This document shows, in pieces, positions 55,245-64,000 of a stretch of DNA of 64,000 nt. The first letter of the stretch is position 1, and the number at the start of each line of letters is the position of its first letter. Source of the DNA: Branchipolynoe longqiensis (taxonomy: Eukaryota; Annelida; Polychaeta; Phyllodocida; Polynoidae); contig CM059187.1 of NCBI GenBank assembly GCA_030323885.1, positions 84,652,027-84,716,026 on the forward strand. The letters run 5' to 3'. Below the pieces are notes generated by a model, which saw only the letters and a program-made list of their open reading frames with translations, was not told the origin of the DNA and did not search any database. The position numbers were made by a program, and so were the translations under genes.

Positions 55245-55253
55245 CTTTATATA
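55245..55253 (-). promoter_or_regulatory. TATA box of the MADF gene
   Basis: On the minus strand tatataaag, in the context ctcggtatataaagc, lies about 35 bp upstream of the ATG at 55211, implying a very short leader. It mirrors the transposase promoter at 51262. Confidence 0.78.
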
Positions 55254-55319
55254 CCGAGGAGTCACCAAGCGGCGGACCGCGGAGAGATACCATAGGTCGC
55301 GCATAGGTTGCGCACAGGT

Positions 55320-55510
55320 TGCGCATAGGTTTCGCATACGCTCCTCATACGCTCCTCATACGCTCCTCATACGCTCCTAAAATATTCATGCGCTCCTCAT
55401 ACGCTCCTCATACGCTCCACATGCCAATCAAAACAGTCAAAAAATGTCGCAGCACGCTCCCATACGCTCCTCATAGGCTCCTCATACGCTCCTCATAGGT
55501 CCCCCATACG
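55320..55510. repeat. Harbinger right subterminal repeats
   Basis: At least ten units of catacgctcct / cataggctcct in one main orientation. Confidence 0.88.
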
Positions 55511-55580
55511 CTCAAACCCACCCGAAAGTTCACCGAAGGTCATCATAGGCCGGCACCAGCACGGCGTACATAGGTTTTCA

Positions 55581-55620
55581 ATACGCTCCCGCCATACGCC
55601 GTAATGTGACAGGGCCTTTA
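55581..55620 (-). repeat. Harbinger right terminal inverted repeat
   Basis: Reads atacgctcccgccatacgcc to gtcacattac-complement and ends gggccttta. Confidence 0.95.
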
Positions 55621-55740
55621 ACAAATAGTATATTTATTATTAAATTGTTTGGTGTCGCTCAGTTTTGACCGGTTTCAGTCGGTTTCATCCAGTTTCGCTC
55701 GGTTTCGCCCTGTTTCTCCAAAACAATGTACCCCAAATTA
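55621..55740 (+). repeat. Host repeat, right of Harbinger insertion
   Basis: Continuation of the repeat seen at 50040-50110: caaatagtatatttattatt then short gtttcgctcggtttc-like units. Confidence 0.7.
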
Positions 55741-55744
55741 TCGA

Positions 55745-56340
55745 TCGATGTTAAAGGGTCATTGTCCCATGAGGAATCTGATGATCGACGATCTCTGATA
55801 TGCATATTAACCAATGGCAAGCAGGAATCGATGAAAACACTGCAACTGCATATCAGGATGAGAACAGCGTCAGTAATTAACATAATTAAAAAAACAAAGG
55901 AGAAAAAAACCCAGTCCATTTTAGCTTATAACTGGCCACCGCAAACCATAGAAGAGATATATAACTGCCTGGTATCTGTCCACTACCATCCTTAATGGAC
56001 CCTAGGGGATGCCCCGGCTGGCGATCTACAACACTGTAGAGATTCTATTATCAGCGCCTTTCAGTCACTTAATAGAGGTCAATATCGGCGGTGTTGGTTA
56101 CACCACATGGATCATAACCAAAACCAATAAGCGAACTGGGCATTGGTGACTAGGTTCTCGACCCTGTGATCAGTGGGCCTTTCATGCCTAATACCGGGGG
56201 ATGTCGGCCAGGTATTTTATGGTTTCTCTGCGATGAATGACATCGAAATTGCATAATAAATAAAGCTTTCGTGTGCGGCTTATTCACATTGTGAGGCATT
56301 GCAGAGCGGCATAGCTACTTGCTGCTTCCATTTGGTGGCA
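55745..56340. other. No gene recognised
   Basis: ORFs on both strands (55659-55919 -, 55726-55995 +) are AT-rich and domainless. Confidence 0.45.
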
Positions 56341-56344
56341 CTGG

Positions 56345-56570
56345 TGTCGAGGATAGAGGGGTAGAGGGGTAGAGGGGTATAGCTGTGGTGGGTGGGAGTG
56401 AGGTTGGTGGTTTTGAGGTATTTGTGGTGTGGTGAAGGGTAGATTGGGTGATGGGTACCCCTTTACCTCTCTACTCCTCTACCCCTCTACCTCATCTACC
56501 AGCCTCCTCTACCTCTCTACCCATCTACCCTCTACCACTCTATCCTCTACCCCTCTAATGTGAAGGGGAG
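56345..56570. repeat. (GGGGTAGA)n and (CTCTACCC)n arrays on opposite strands
   Basis: A short gaggggtaga array at 56358-56383 is followed about 80 bp later by cctctaccc/ctctac repeats (56463-56562): the same unit inverted, so the two could pair. Confidence 0.8.
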
Positions 56571-56643
56571 TGGGAAGAGAGATTGTGGAGGGTGGTCGGG
56601 AGCAGGTGGTGAAGAGAGTATGGGAGGGGGAGTGAACCAGGGG

Positions 56644-56965
56644 ATGTTTGTTTGTTGTTGCTTTATGTCCTAGCAACATCTAAGGTCATATCAGGATGGG
56701 TACTGAATTGTGACAGTGCACACTCATGGTGACTTTATAGTGCTGCCCCACTGGGAGACCAGGCCACCAGCACCATGACCTGATATCCCACTCAGTCACA
56801 TTATCCTGACACTGAGCCAACCAGTCCTTGCCCTATCCTAATAATGCTGAGTGCCTGGCTAGGAAGCGTCAAGTATAAATTTTTAAGTCATTGGTTTGAC
56901 TCAACCAGGGTTCGAACGCACGATCCCATGGTCTACTAACTCATTCGGCCATCGCGTCTGGTTGG
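56644..56965 (-). repeat. SINE, type 1 head, minus strand, near full length
   Basis: Starts tgtttgtttgttgttgcttt (reversed tail), passes the whole body and ends cattcggccatcgcgtctgg. Part of the head between the A and B boxes is deleted (catggtctactaactcattc). Confidence 0.92.
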
Positions 56966-56989
56966 GTACCGAGGGAGGAATGAGGAGAG

Positions 56990-57485
56990 GGAGTGGCGAG
57001 CAAAGATGGGAGGGAAGAGGGGTGGACTGAAGGGTAAGAAATGAAAGGTGGCGGGAAATAGGAGGCGGAATAGGGGAGATGGGATGTGCAGAGAGGCGAG
57101 ATGGAATAGCGAAAGGGCAGAGGGGAGAACATATAGGGGAGAAGGAAAGGGGACAGTGGGGGAAGGGGGAGAGTTGAGGGGAGAAAGAAGCCGTGAGTGC
57201 GGAGAGGAAGAGTGGCGAGGGTGTGCGGAGAGTTGAGATGGAAGAGTGAGAGGGGAGAGAGCATAGAGGGGAGACCGGATCGGAGAGGAGAGCAGATGGG
57301 ATTTGGGAGGGCAGTGTGGAAAAGCGATAGGGGGGTGAGGGAGCGGGGCGAGGCGTTCGGGGAGGAGATGGGTGAGGAGAGAGGGGGTGAGTGGGGAGCG
57401 AGGAGAGCTGGAGAGGGCAGAAGAGAAAGGGGGGAGGGGAAAGGAGAGCGGCGAGAGGAGCTAGAGCATAGGAGATCTGCTTGTG
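56990..57485 (+). repeat. Long polypurine (G/A) tract
   Basis: About 480 bp that is overwhelmingly G and A. ORFs on both strands are artefacts of composition. Confidence 0.88.
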
Positions 57486-57489
57486 GATA

Positions 57490-58510
57490 CTCACAGTGGA
57501 AGGCATGTGGGTGATGTGTGGTTGTGTGTGAGAGAGCGTGGTTGTTGATTGCGGGAACTGGCAGGTGTATGCAGTGGTGTGTGTGTGTGTGTGGATTGGT
57601 GGAGGTGTGGTGGGGTGGGAATGGGATGGCTGGTCCCTGGTGGCGGTGGGTGCTCATAGTAGGGCCGAGTCATACAGCCCAGCCTTGCCCTACCCACCGC
57701 ACCCGCCCACCAACTCAACCTCAGGGCGGGTCAAGAAGCCGCTGGAAGGGGGTTGGAGTGGGACAGGGGTGGGGGTGGGGGTGGCGGGGGTTGCCCGTTT
57801 TTAATTAGGGCGCCGACCACACGCTCGGAAGTTGGTCGCCTCTAATACCGCGCGCGGCCCTTCATGGGCGGCCCCCTCCCGGCGTCCGCCCCCCCCTCCC
57901 GGCGTCCGGCCCCCCACCGCCGGCTGCTTATGACAGGGACGAATTGGGCACGGCCAGGGCCCGCCGAGTTAAACATTCGCCGACCATCGGCTCTAAATTA
58001 GTGCAATTTTCAACGCTATCAATGCATTTGCGGTTCCTTCGCACGCCCGTACCACCACACCATGGTTATATAGCTTTGAAATAATGATAATATCGGAATG
58101 GTAATTCAAATTCGGAGTCTTTTATTCTCAGGTTTGCACGGTGTTAAGTTAAATTGGGTGGGATTTGTCCGCACTATTTGCTACTATTACTGGATGTGGG
58201 GAACCTGATACTAAGGTAACCGATGGTGGAGGCCTGTTAGTGTTAGACCCACTGTGCTCAAATTCCGTTGTTAGTTTGGTTACTGGGCCCCTCCTCCCGA
58301 CCTTCTACGCTCCACGTTCACTCCGCCCAACTCCACCTCCCACCCGCCTGGATTCGCCCTACCCCGCCCAACATTGTACACACCCCGGACTCATCCCCAC
58401 CCCCACTTGGCCTCACTCTCAACCCACCCATCCCCACGAGACCCTTCCCGTCCTGTCCTGACGTTCCTTACTCAGCTTTGTCCAATCCCACCAATTCTAC
58501 TTTGAATTCA
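57490..58510. other. GC-rich region, no gene identified
   Basis: 57490-57790 is GT/GGG-rich. 57800-58000 is CpG-rich with two gcgtccg(c/g)cccccc(t/a)cccggc phrases. 58260-58460 is C-rich. No exon can be supported. Confidence 0.45.
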
Positions 58511-58514
58511 CCTT

Positions 58515-58860
58515 ATTCCACTGCGCCTGTCTCCGCCCATCTCCGCCCATCTCCGCCCATCTCCGCCCAGCTCTTCCCAGCTCCGCCTAGCTCCGCCCAG
58601 CTCCACCCAGCTCCGCCCAGCTCCACCCAGCTCCGCCCAGTCCCACCCAGGATTGTCAAATCCCACCCTACTCTGCTAAAAAGTCCTCCTACCTCAACAT
58701 TCCCTGCCCCACATCGCCCATCCCCGCCCCGCTCCGCCCCATTCCGTCTCGCCCCGCGCCGCCTCGCCCCGCCCCGCCCCGCCCCGCCCCGCCCCGCCCC
58801 GTCCCGGCCCGTCCCGCCCCGCCCCACCCCACCCCGCCCCGCCCCCGGACCGCCTCACTA
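58515..58860 (+). repeat. 10-bp (agctccgccc)n then 5-bp (ccccg)n minisatellites
   Basis: 58530-58650 holds about 12 units of agctccgccc / atctccgccc. 58690-58860 is dominated by ccccg and cccgc pentamers. The change from a 10-bp to a 5-bp register suggests one array evolving into the other. ggcgggg/ccccgccc units look like Sp1 sites, without evidence of a promoter. Confidence 0.9.
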
Positions 58861-58869
58861 CGTGCCGCC

Positions 58870-59415
58870 CCCGCCCAGCCTCACTCCGACCCGTCCCGCC
58901 CCTCCCCGCCCACTGACCAGCCACCAACTGGCGCGCCTTAGCGCTGGTTAACGGGCACATCGATCCCACAACCATTGTCATGTGCCGGATGGACGGAAGC
59001 CGTGAATAATATATGACCCTGCGACTGCGCACCGAGACAAAAGGGGTGATGACGGACAAAGAAAATGCAGTCGCAGTTGCTAATACCGGCCACCAGGCTA
59101 AGGGCGGAGGGGCGCTCTTATAAATGGACACTTTAAGTGAAATCTCACACGCTGATCCGAACATGGGCCTGTAGACAGCTGGTAGATACGCGCCAGCGTG
59201 TTGGGTGGAGAGTGGAGCGGAGATGGCGGGGGGCCGGGAGGGGGTACCTTCGCTTGGTGATTTAGTTATGCAGGCGTCCACCAGGGGGGAGAGCTGAGAC
59301 ATCGCACATTGACATGGCCTATAACGGAGTGATGTATTCTCCGCAAGAAGGCGCTTAGACTGGTTGGCCTCGGGCCGGGTGGCATTTCAGCATAATTGGC
59401 TTCTCTCGAGCTGAG
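58870..59415. other. No gene recognised
   Basis: Unique-looking DNA. The minus-strand frame 58694-59302 is partly repeat-derived and lacks domains. Confidence 0.4.
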
Positions 59416-59419
59416 TGGT

Positions 59420-59960
59420 CGGGGCATTCCTCCCTCTTCCATCCACCTTACTTATTCTCCCTTTCGTCTGCTCCTTCTTTCTTCCTGTCCCCCCTCTTCC
59501 CCCTACCCCGATTTCCCTTCCCTCCTGCCACCTCACTCAATTTACTCCATTCACTCCCCTCATGCCCTCCTTCCTTTACTCCCTTCACCTCATTCCTTCC
59601 CTCATCATCCCTTCCTGTATCTTCCCTTCCACGAATTCCTCGTCCAATCTCACTTTTCCATCTCTTTCGGTCCCTCCCACCCATCCTTCCACCCCCCCCC
59701 CCACATCTTCGTCAGTTACATCCCCGCTCCGACCGACCCCACCCCTTCATTCCTCCATCCACTCCCTAATTCTCCTCCCTCTCTCCCTCCCTCCCTCCTT
59801 CACTCCTATTCCTTCCCCGAGCTCCCTCCCACTCCCCCTTCTCTCCTCCCCTCTTCCGCCCCCATCCCAACAAAACGCACCCGCACCCGCACCGTCAGTC
59901 CCATCTCCACCCCCACCTCCATGCCTCCAACCCCACCCCTATCACCCAGCCCCCTCACTC
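59420..59960 (+). repeat. Long polypyrimidine (C/T) tract
   Basis: About 540 bp dominated by C and T; overlapping open frames give S/P/L-rich peptides. Confidence 0.85.
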
Positions 59961-59964
59961 ATCC

Positions 59965-60340
59965 CATCGCGCCGTTAATATAGTAGCAATATTAATATTG
60001 AGGAGCGGCCGAACTGTACTCAAGACCTCGAGCTGCTCAGTTCAAATGGCCGGAACTGAGTGTTTTGTTATGTAACCGGCTTAATGCGGAGAGGGTGTCT
60101 ATTTCAACCGTCGGATCTCCCATCCCTCCCCCCCTCTCCCCCCCCCCACCCAGCTCTCTACCGGCCGGCCCGTCATTAGCAGGTCAATTACCGGCGGATA
60201 AACACACAGCGCGCGCTTGGGCAACGGCAGCCTACCTGAGCGCTAAACACGGCCGCAGTGTCAACACAGCGGAAGCCAGCCTGCTGCCTCCCAAAGCCCT
60301 GGCCGTCTATTGCCGAGGGAGGGGCCGGGGGGCTGGTGTC
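59965..60340. other. No gene recognised
   Basis: GC-rich DNA with C-rich runs (60120-60150). Confidence 0.4.
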
Positions 60341-60342
60341 TA

Positions 60343-61390
60343 GACGTTGGGGGAGGAAGGGCCCGGTGTCATGGTATAAAACCCCGGCCCGATCGCAGCC
60401 CCTGCCGTGAAGACAGTTGACTAAGCATTTATTTTTGTAAAATAAATTTAAAAGCTTTCATTGGATCGATTAAAAATATCTTAATGCGCAATTGAAGAGG
60501 AAGATCTGAAATATTTAATGTAACCTAAGAGCAATTTATGCTGAAAGTATTAAAAACAGAGATAATAGTGAAAGTTGGGATATTCTGAGTGTCAGTGCAA
60601 TCTTCATACAGAAAAAGTGAAATATCTCTAAAGCTACACCACTTAGAAACAAGCTGCTTGGTACACATATAGAAAACATATTCGACGGATAGATTATATT
60701 AAAGTTATATGGTTAGGGTTGTGCATTTCTATTAATCTTTAATAGACACTGGCAGTGTGTATTCGTTCTGCAGCCAAGCTGCACCTGTTTACAAACTCTG
60801 CGCATGCGCAGAAGCCCCGGCAGGGGCTGCGATCGGGCCGGGGTTTTATACCATGACACTGGTGCGGCTGACGAGACGACGGGGGAGGAGGGGTCCGGTG
60901 TCGTGGTTTAAAACCCCGGCGAGATTGCATCCCCTGCCATGGCTTCTGCGCATGCGCGGAGTTTGTAAACATTGTGCAGCTCGGCTGCAGAACGAATACA
61001 CACTGCCACTGCCACTATTAAAAATTAATAGAAATGCACAACCCTAACCATATAGATTTAATATAATCTATTCGTTGAATATGTTTTCTATATGTGTACC
61101 AAGCAGTTTGTTTCTAAGTGGTGTACTTTTAGAGATACTTCACTTTTTCTGTATGAAGATTGCTCACGGCCATTGACACTGGGGAGAATTTGATGCATGC
61201 GCAGATGACGTGCTTATAATCCGCGCATGCGCAGAAGCCATGGCAGGGGATGCGATCTGGCCGGGGTTTTAAACCACGACACCGGTGCGGCTGACGGGAC
61301 GACGGGGGAGGAAGTCCGGGGGCGACTGACGGGACGAGGGGGGAGGAAGTCCCGCCGCCGAAAAGAAAGCAATCTGCTTAGTCAACATCA
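60343..61390. repeat. Large composite inverted-repeat structure
   Basis: The core is a left arm (about 60589-60870) and right arm (about 60890-61182) in inverted orientation, roughly 280-290 bp each, around a short GC-rich centre. Each arm joins an AT-rich part related to 45747-46140 (agcaatcttcatacagaaaa, ggttagggttgtgcatttct) with a GC-rich part (tgcgcatgcgcagaagcc, ccggggtttta). Further GC modules occur at 60370-60426 (-) and 61226-61345 (+). The outer words gttgactaag (60416) and cttagtcaac (61375) are inverted copies. It looks like a fold-back element or recent inverted duplication. No coding capacity. Confidence 0.85.
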
Positions 61391-61565
61391 TTGGCCGCTG
61401 GTTCGCCGCAATGACAAATTCGTGTTATTCTTCACGTTGCCGGCTAGTTCACTGATTGTTAGGGATTAGTTAAAGAAAGGACAAACACTCGGCTGGGGAG
61501 GGTGGGGGGGGGGGGGGTTAGTGGGTAGGGGGAGCCAATGGCGGTGATATGGTCGGGTCGGCCCT
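61391..61565. other. Unassigned, with poly-G run
   Basis: Poly-G at 61505-61517; no other feature. Confidence 0.5.
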
Positions 61566-61568
61566 ATG

Positions 61569-61906
61569 GGTTGGTTGGTTGTTGGCGTTTCACGTCCTGA
61601 CAACATCTAAGGTGATATCAGGAGGGGTACCAACTTGTAACAGTGTCCATTAATGGTGACATTATAGTGTTTCCCCACTAGGAGACCACCCCTTTGAGTA
61701 CCATGACCTGATATCCCACTTAGTCACATTATCCTGACACCGAGCCAACCAGGTCTTGCCCTATCCTAATAATGCCGATCACTTGGGTAGACAGCAACTA
61801 GTATCAATTTGTTAATTCATTTGTTTGACTCAAACCGAAATCGAACTCCCGACCTTCCGCACGGACGTCCTGCGCTCTTACAGATTTGACCACCACGTCT
61901 GGTGTC
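61569..61906 (-). repeat. SINE, type 2-like head, minus strand
   Basis: The reversed tail ggttggttgttggcgtttca opens the copy. The body is complete. The reversed head (gaactcccgaccttccgcac) belongs to the type 2 group. Confidence 0.88.
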
Positions 61907-61919
61907 GTTTATGGGAAGT

Positions 61920-62135
61920 GGTGGATGGGGAGAGAGTTGGGATGGGAGTGGGGGGGGGCGATAGGGAAGGGTGAGTGGCGATAGGGAAGGGTGGGGTCGC
62001 ATGGGGGTGGGGGGTGAGAGTTGGGGGGCGATAGGGAAGGGTGCGGGTCTGGGTGGGGGTGGGGTGGGGTGGGGTGAGAGTGGGGGTGGGGGTGTCGGTG
62101 AAGGTGGGGGTTGGAAGGGAGTGTGGGGGGGGGAG
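61920..62135 (+). repeat. G-rich minisatellite (gggcgatagggaagggtg)
   Basis: The phrase gcgatagggaagggtg occurs three times (about 61959, 61978 and 62028), among ggggtggggt and ggtgggggt runs. Confidence 0.8.
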
Positions 62136-62139
62136 CTTT

Positions 62140-62865
62140 ATGACGAGACCGCCGCTTTGGGGACGGGTGCCAGGAAAAGCGACCAATTTGGAGTGAGCGG
62201 GGTGTCGGGACCGATAGCGGGATTATGCATGTGTGGCCGTTGTGAACCCGTGCCGCTGGGGAGGTGGATAACGAGTTGTGTGCGACCTCCCGTGGCCCAG
62301 GAGGTGCTGGCCCGGGGAGCTGTGAGCAGGATGGCCGGCAAGCAGGGCGGAAGGCAGAGGCATGGTGGTGGTGGTGGTGATGGTGGTGGTGAACGGAGCA
62401 TGTCTGAATGTGGTGAGGGGAAACTGCGCCTGTAGAAAAGCGAACGGAACACGGCGTTAGAGGCAGGAAACAGAATGGAGGTAGGCGGAGCAGTTAGCTC
62501 CAGGGGAGCAGGAAACCAGGCTGGCAGGCATTATTCAGTCAGCCCAGCAGACTGACGCGCGTGGTGTAGAGACAGCCCCGGGAAACTAAAGGGGAGACGG
62601 CGGGGTTGCGGGGAGAGAGGGGGCGGGGAAAAGGTGACATACTTCCGGTCTCTTTGTGGACGGTGGAAAGTTGGGCAGGATAAAGAACAGAGGAGTGGAG
62701 AGGAGATGGTGTGTCGGGTTTTGGGGGTTGGCTGGTAAATATTCAGGAAAACATATATGGTATATATTCATTAGGTGATACTTCAATATTTAGTGTCTGT
62801 TTATTCTGTGCACTGAAATATGCTCAATTGCGTCCCTTACAGATTTAGTTGCAGCTGCATAGTCA
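62140..62865. other. No gene recognised
   Basis: Includes a (ggt)n stretch at 62363-62391. ORFs 61971-62435 (+) and 62138-62452 (-) are not convincing. Confidence 0.4.
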
Positions 62866-62869
62866 GAGG

Positions 62870-63330
62870 AAACCATCACATTTTCAAAAGCATCAAACTG
62901 TCATAAGCATCAAATTTTCAAAAGCTTCCTATTTTCAAAAGCTTCCCATTTTCAAAAGCATCACATTTTCAAAAGCATTCCAGTTTCAAAAACATTACAT
63001 GTTCAAAAGCATTCCATTTTCAAAAGCATTCCATTTTCAAAAGCATCAAATTTCAAAAGCATTACATTTTCAAAAGGATTATATTTTCAAAAGCATTCCA
63101 TTTCCAAAAACATCAAATTTTCAAAAGCATTACATTTTCAAAAGCATAAAATTGTCAAAAGCATAAACTTTTCAAAAGCATCACATTTTCAATAGCATCA
63201 AATTTTCGAAAGCATCAAATTTCAAAAGCATTACATTTTCAAAAGCATTCCATTTTCAAAAGCATTCCATTTTCAAAAGCATCACATTTTCAACGCATCC
63301 CATTTTCGAAAGCATCAAACTTTCAAAACC
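62870..63330 (+). repeat. 17-bp satellite (ttttcaaaagcattcca)n
   Basis: About 27 tandem units of 17 bp with variants catcacat, cattccat, catcaaat and cattacat after the constant tttcaaaag. The open frame here (62849-63166) is accidental. The array lies inside interspersed repeat X: the sequence just beyond it matches 46640-46750. Confidence 0.93.
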
Positions 63331-63600
63331 GAAACAATAACCTAGAATTTATTCTATATCTATAATTAGATCCTCATGCACTTATTAAACATTTGTTGCC
63401 ACATATAAGGGGACACCAAATCAATGTAATAGAACCTGTTACTGCAGAAGCCTATGGTGTCAGAGTTTTGGCCTGCTTGCCAAAATTAATTTGGTATATT
63501 TGCACTTCAAATATCTCAACACTTAGCCATTTAATACAATAGTTACTTCTAACTAAAGTAAGATAGATTATACCGACCAATCAAATATATTTATCTCAGA
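63331..63600 (+). repeat. Interspersed repeat X, long copy
   Basis: The first part matches 46655-46750 and the second part (63435-63600) matches 41084-41250, so this copy joins the two otherwise separate fragments. Confidence 0.75.
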
Positions 63601-63880
63601 AATTAACAAGACTCAAAACCAACATTTAATTGTGTATGATGAATTACAGATTCTACGTAATATGGCTCCGGTAGATACTATATAGTAGATATTGCCGAAT
63701 ATTCAATCAGAAATATTGTTATACTACATTGCTCCTTTCTTGTATGGTCTTTGCGATGTTGCTCAGTAATTTGCCAACTACTGAACAATACCCACTAAGC
63801 TGACGACTATTTTCATTTTGTCTGTAAAGCTACCAAATAAAGCCCCGTTCCGTGCGGCTTTATCTCGAGCCCATCTGACT
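63601..63880. other. No gene recognised
   Basis: AT-rich unassigned DNA. Confidence 0.4.
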
Positions 63881-63884
63881 TAAT

Positions 63885-64000
63885 TCTGTTCGGCTTCAGT
63901 GAACATTGTTCTGAACTTTATGAGTAGCAATGAACAATGTACCTGAATTATGTTCTGCTTCAGGAAACATTGCCCTGACCTCTATGAGCAACATTGAAGA
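63885..64000 (+). repeat. Tandem pair of a 63-64-bp repeat, cut by the window edge
   Basis: ttcagtgaacattgttctga near 63896 and ttcaggaaacattgccctga near 63959, both followed by tatgag and caa-ttgaa phrases. Confidence 0.7.

Larger units (their letters stand above)
50750..55617 (+). mobile_element. Full-length PIF/Harbinger DNA transposon
   Basis: About 4.87 kb. Terminal inverted repeats of 40 bp (50747-50786 and 55581-55620, counting the outer TAA/TTA) match at all but one position and begin aggccctgtcacattacggc. Flanking trinucleotides are TAA on the left and TTA on the right: both fit the TWA target preferred by Harbinger, but they are not identical, so one base may have mutated. Inside are dense subterminal repeats, a plus-strand DDE transposase, and a convergent minus-strand gene with a MADF domain. 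Both genes have almost the same TATA-box context. A paralogous empty site is at 50000-50125. Near-identity of the ends and an intact transposase imply recent activity. Confidence 0.95.

Noticed and set aside
62849..63166. 105-codon ORF with FQKH repeats, resembling a short repeat protein
   Set aside because: It is the 17-bp satellite read through. 17 is not a multiple of 3, and the frame opens by chance from AT/A-rich content.

Overview
This window reads as nuclear DNA of a metazoan, probably a marine invertebrate. The species cannot be named from sequence alone. Evidence for a eukaryote: tRNA-derived SINEs, non-LTR retrotransposon 3' ends with target-site duplications, a PIF/Harbinger DNA transposon with a spliced accessory gene, TATA boxes and AATAAA signals, and a great deal of micro-, mini- and satellite DNA. 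No bacterial-type operon, rRNA, CRISPR array or genuine tRNA was seen, and no confident host protein-coding gene. Almost everything that can be explained is mobile or repetitive DNA.

Layout. 0-11 kb is dominated by simple repeats, including a 38-bp satellite with an alternating two-unit order (4.5-5.1 kb). 8.7-9.8 kb holds a SINE head and a non-LTR 3' end nested in an older repeat. 11-26 kb is mostly non-coding, with SINEs, G-rich minisatellites (17.2-18.8 kb) and a perfect 19-bp hairpin (20.97 kb). 26.6-29.6 kb is a compact element whose repeats are ordered A1-ORF-B1-A2-B2. This is the split direct repeat layout of Ngaro/PAT-type tyrosine-recombinase retrotransposons, but only a gag-like ORF lies inside. 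29.9-31.4 kb is a decayed non-LTR retrotransposon end (RNase H plus CCHC finger) between inverted repeats. 32-49 kb mixes pogo-like MITEs, other inverted-repeat elements, SINEs, 5'-truncated non-LTR copies and satellites.

50.75-55.62 kb is an apparently full-length Harbinger transposon: 40-bp terminal inverted repeats, dense subterminal repeats, an intact 434-aa DDE transposase, and a convergent two-exon MADF-domain gene with one apparent frameshift. A paralogous copy of the host repeat lacking the insertion lies about 0.7 kb upstream. 55.7-64 kb holds more SINEs, homopurine/homopyrimidine tracts, a roughly 290-bp-arm inverted repeat (60.6-61.2 kb) and a 17-bp satellite expanded inside an interspersed repeat.

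The functional logic is that of mobile elements. In Harbinger elements the transposase and a DNA-binding partner act together on the ends. The SINE family combines two different tRNA-like heads with one body. The short non-LTR family, with a (CAT)n tail, leaves target-site duplications at four loci here, one of them inside a SINE.
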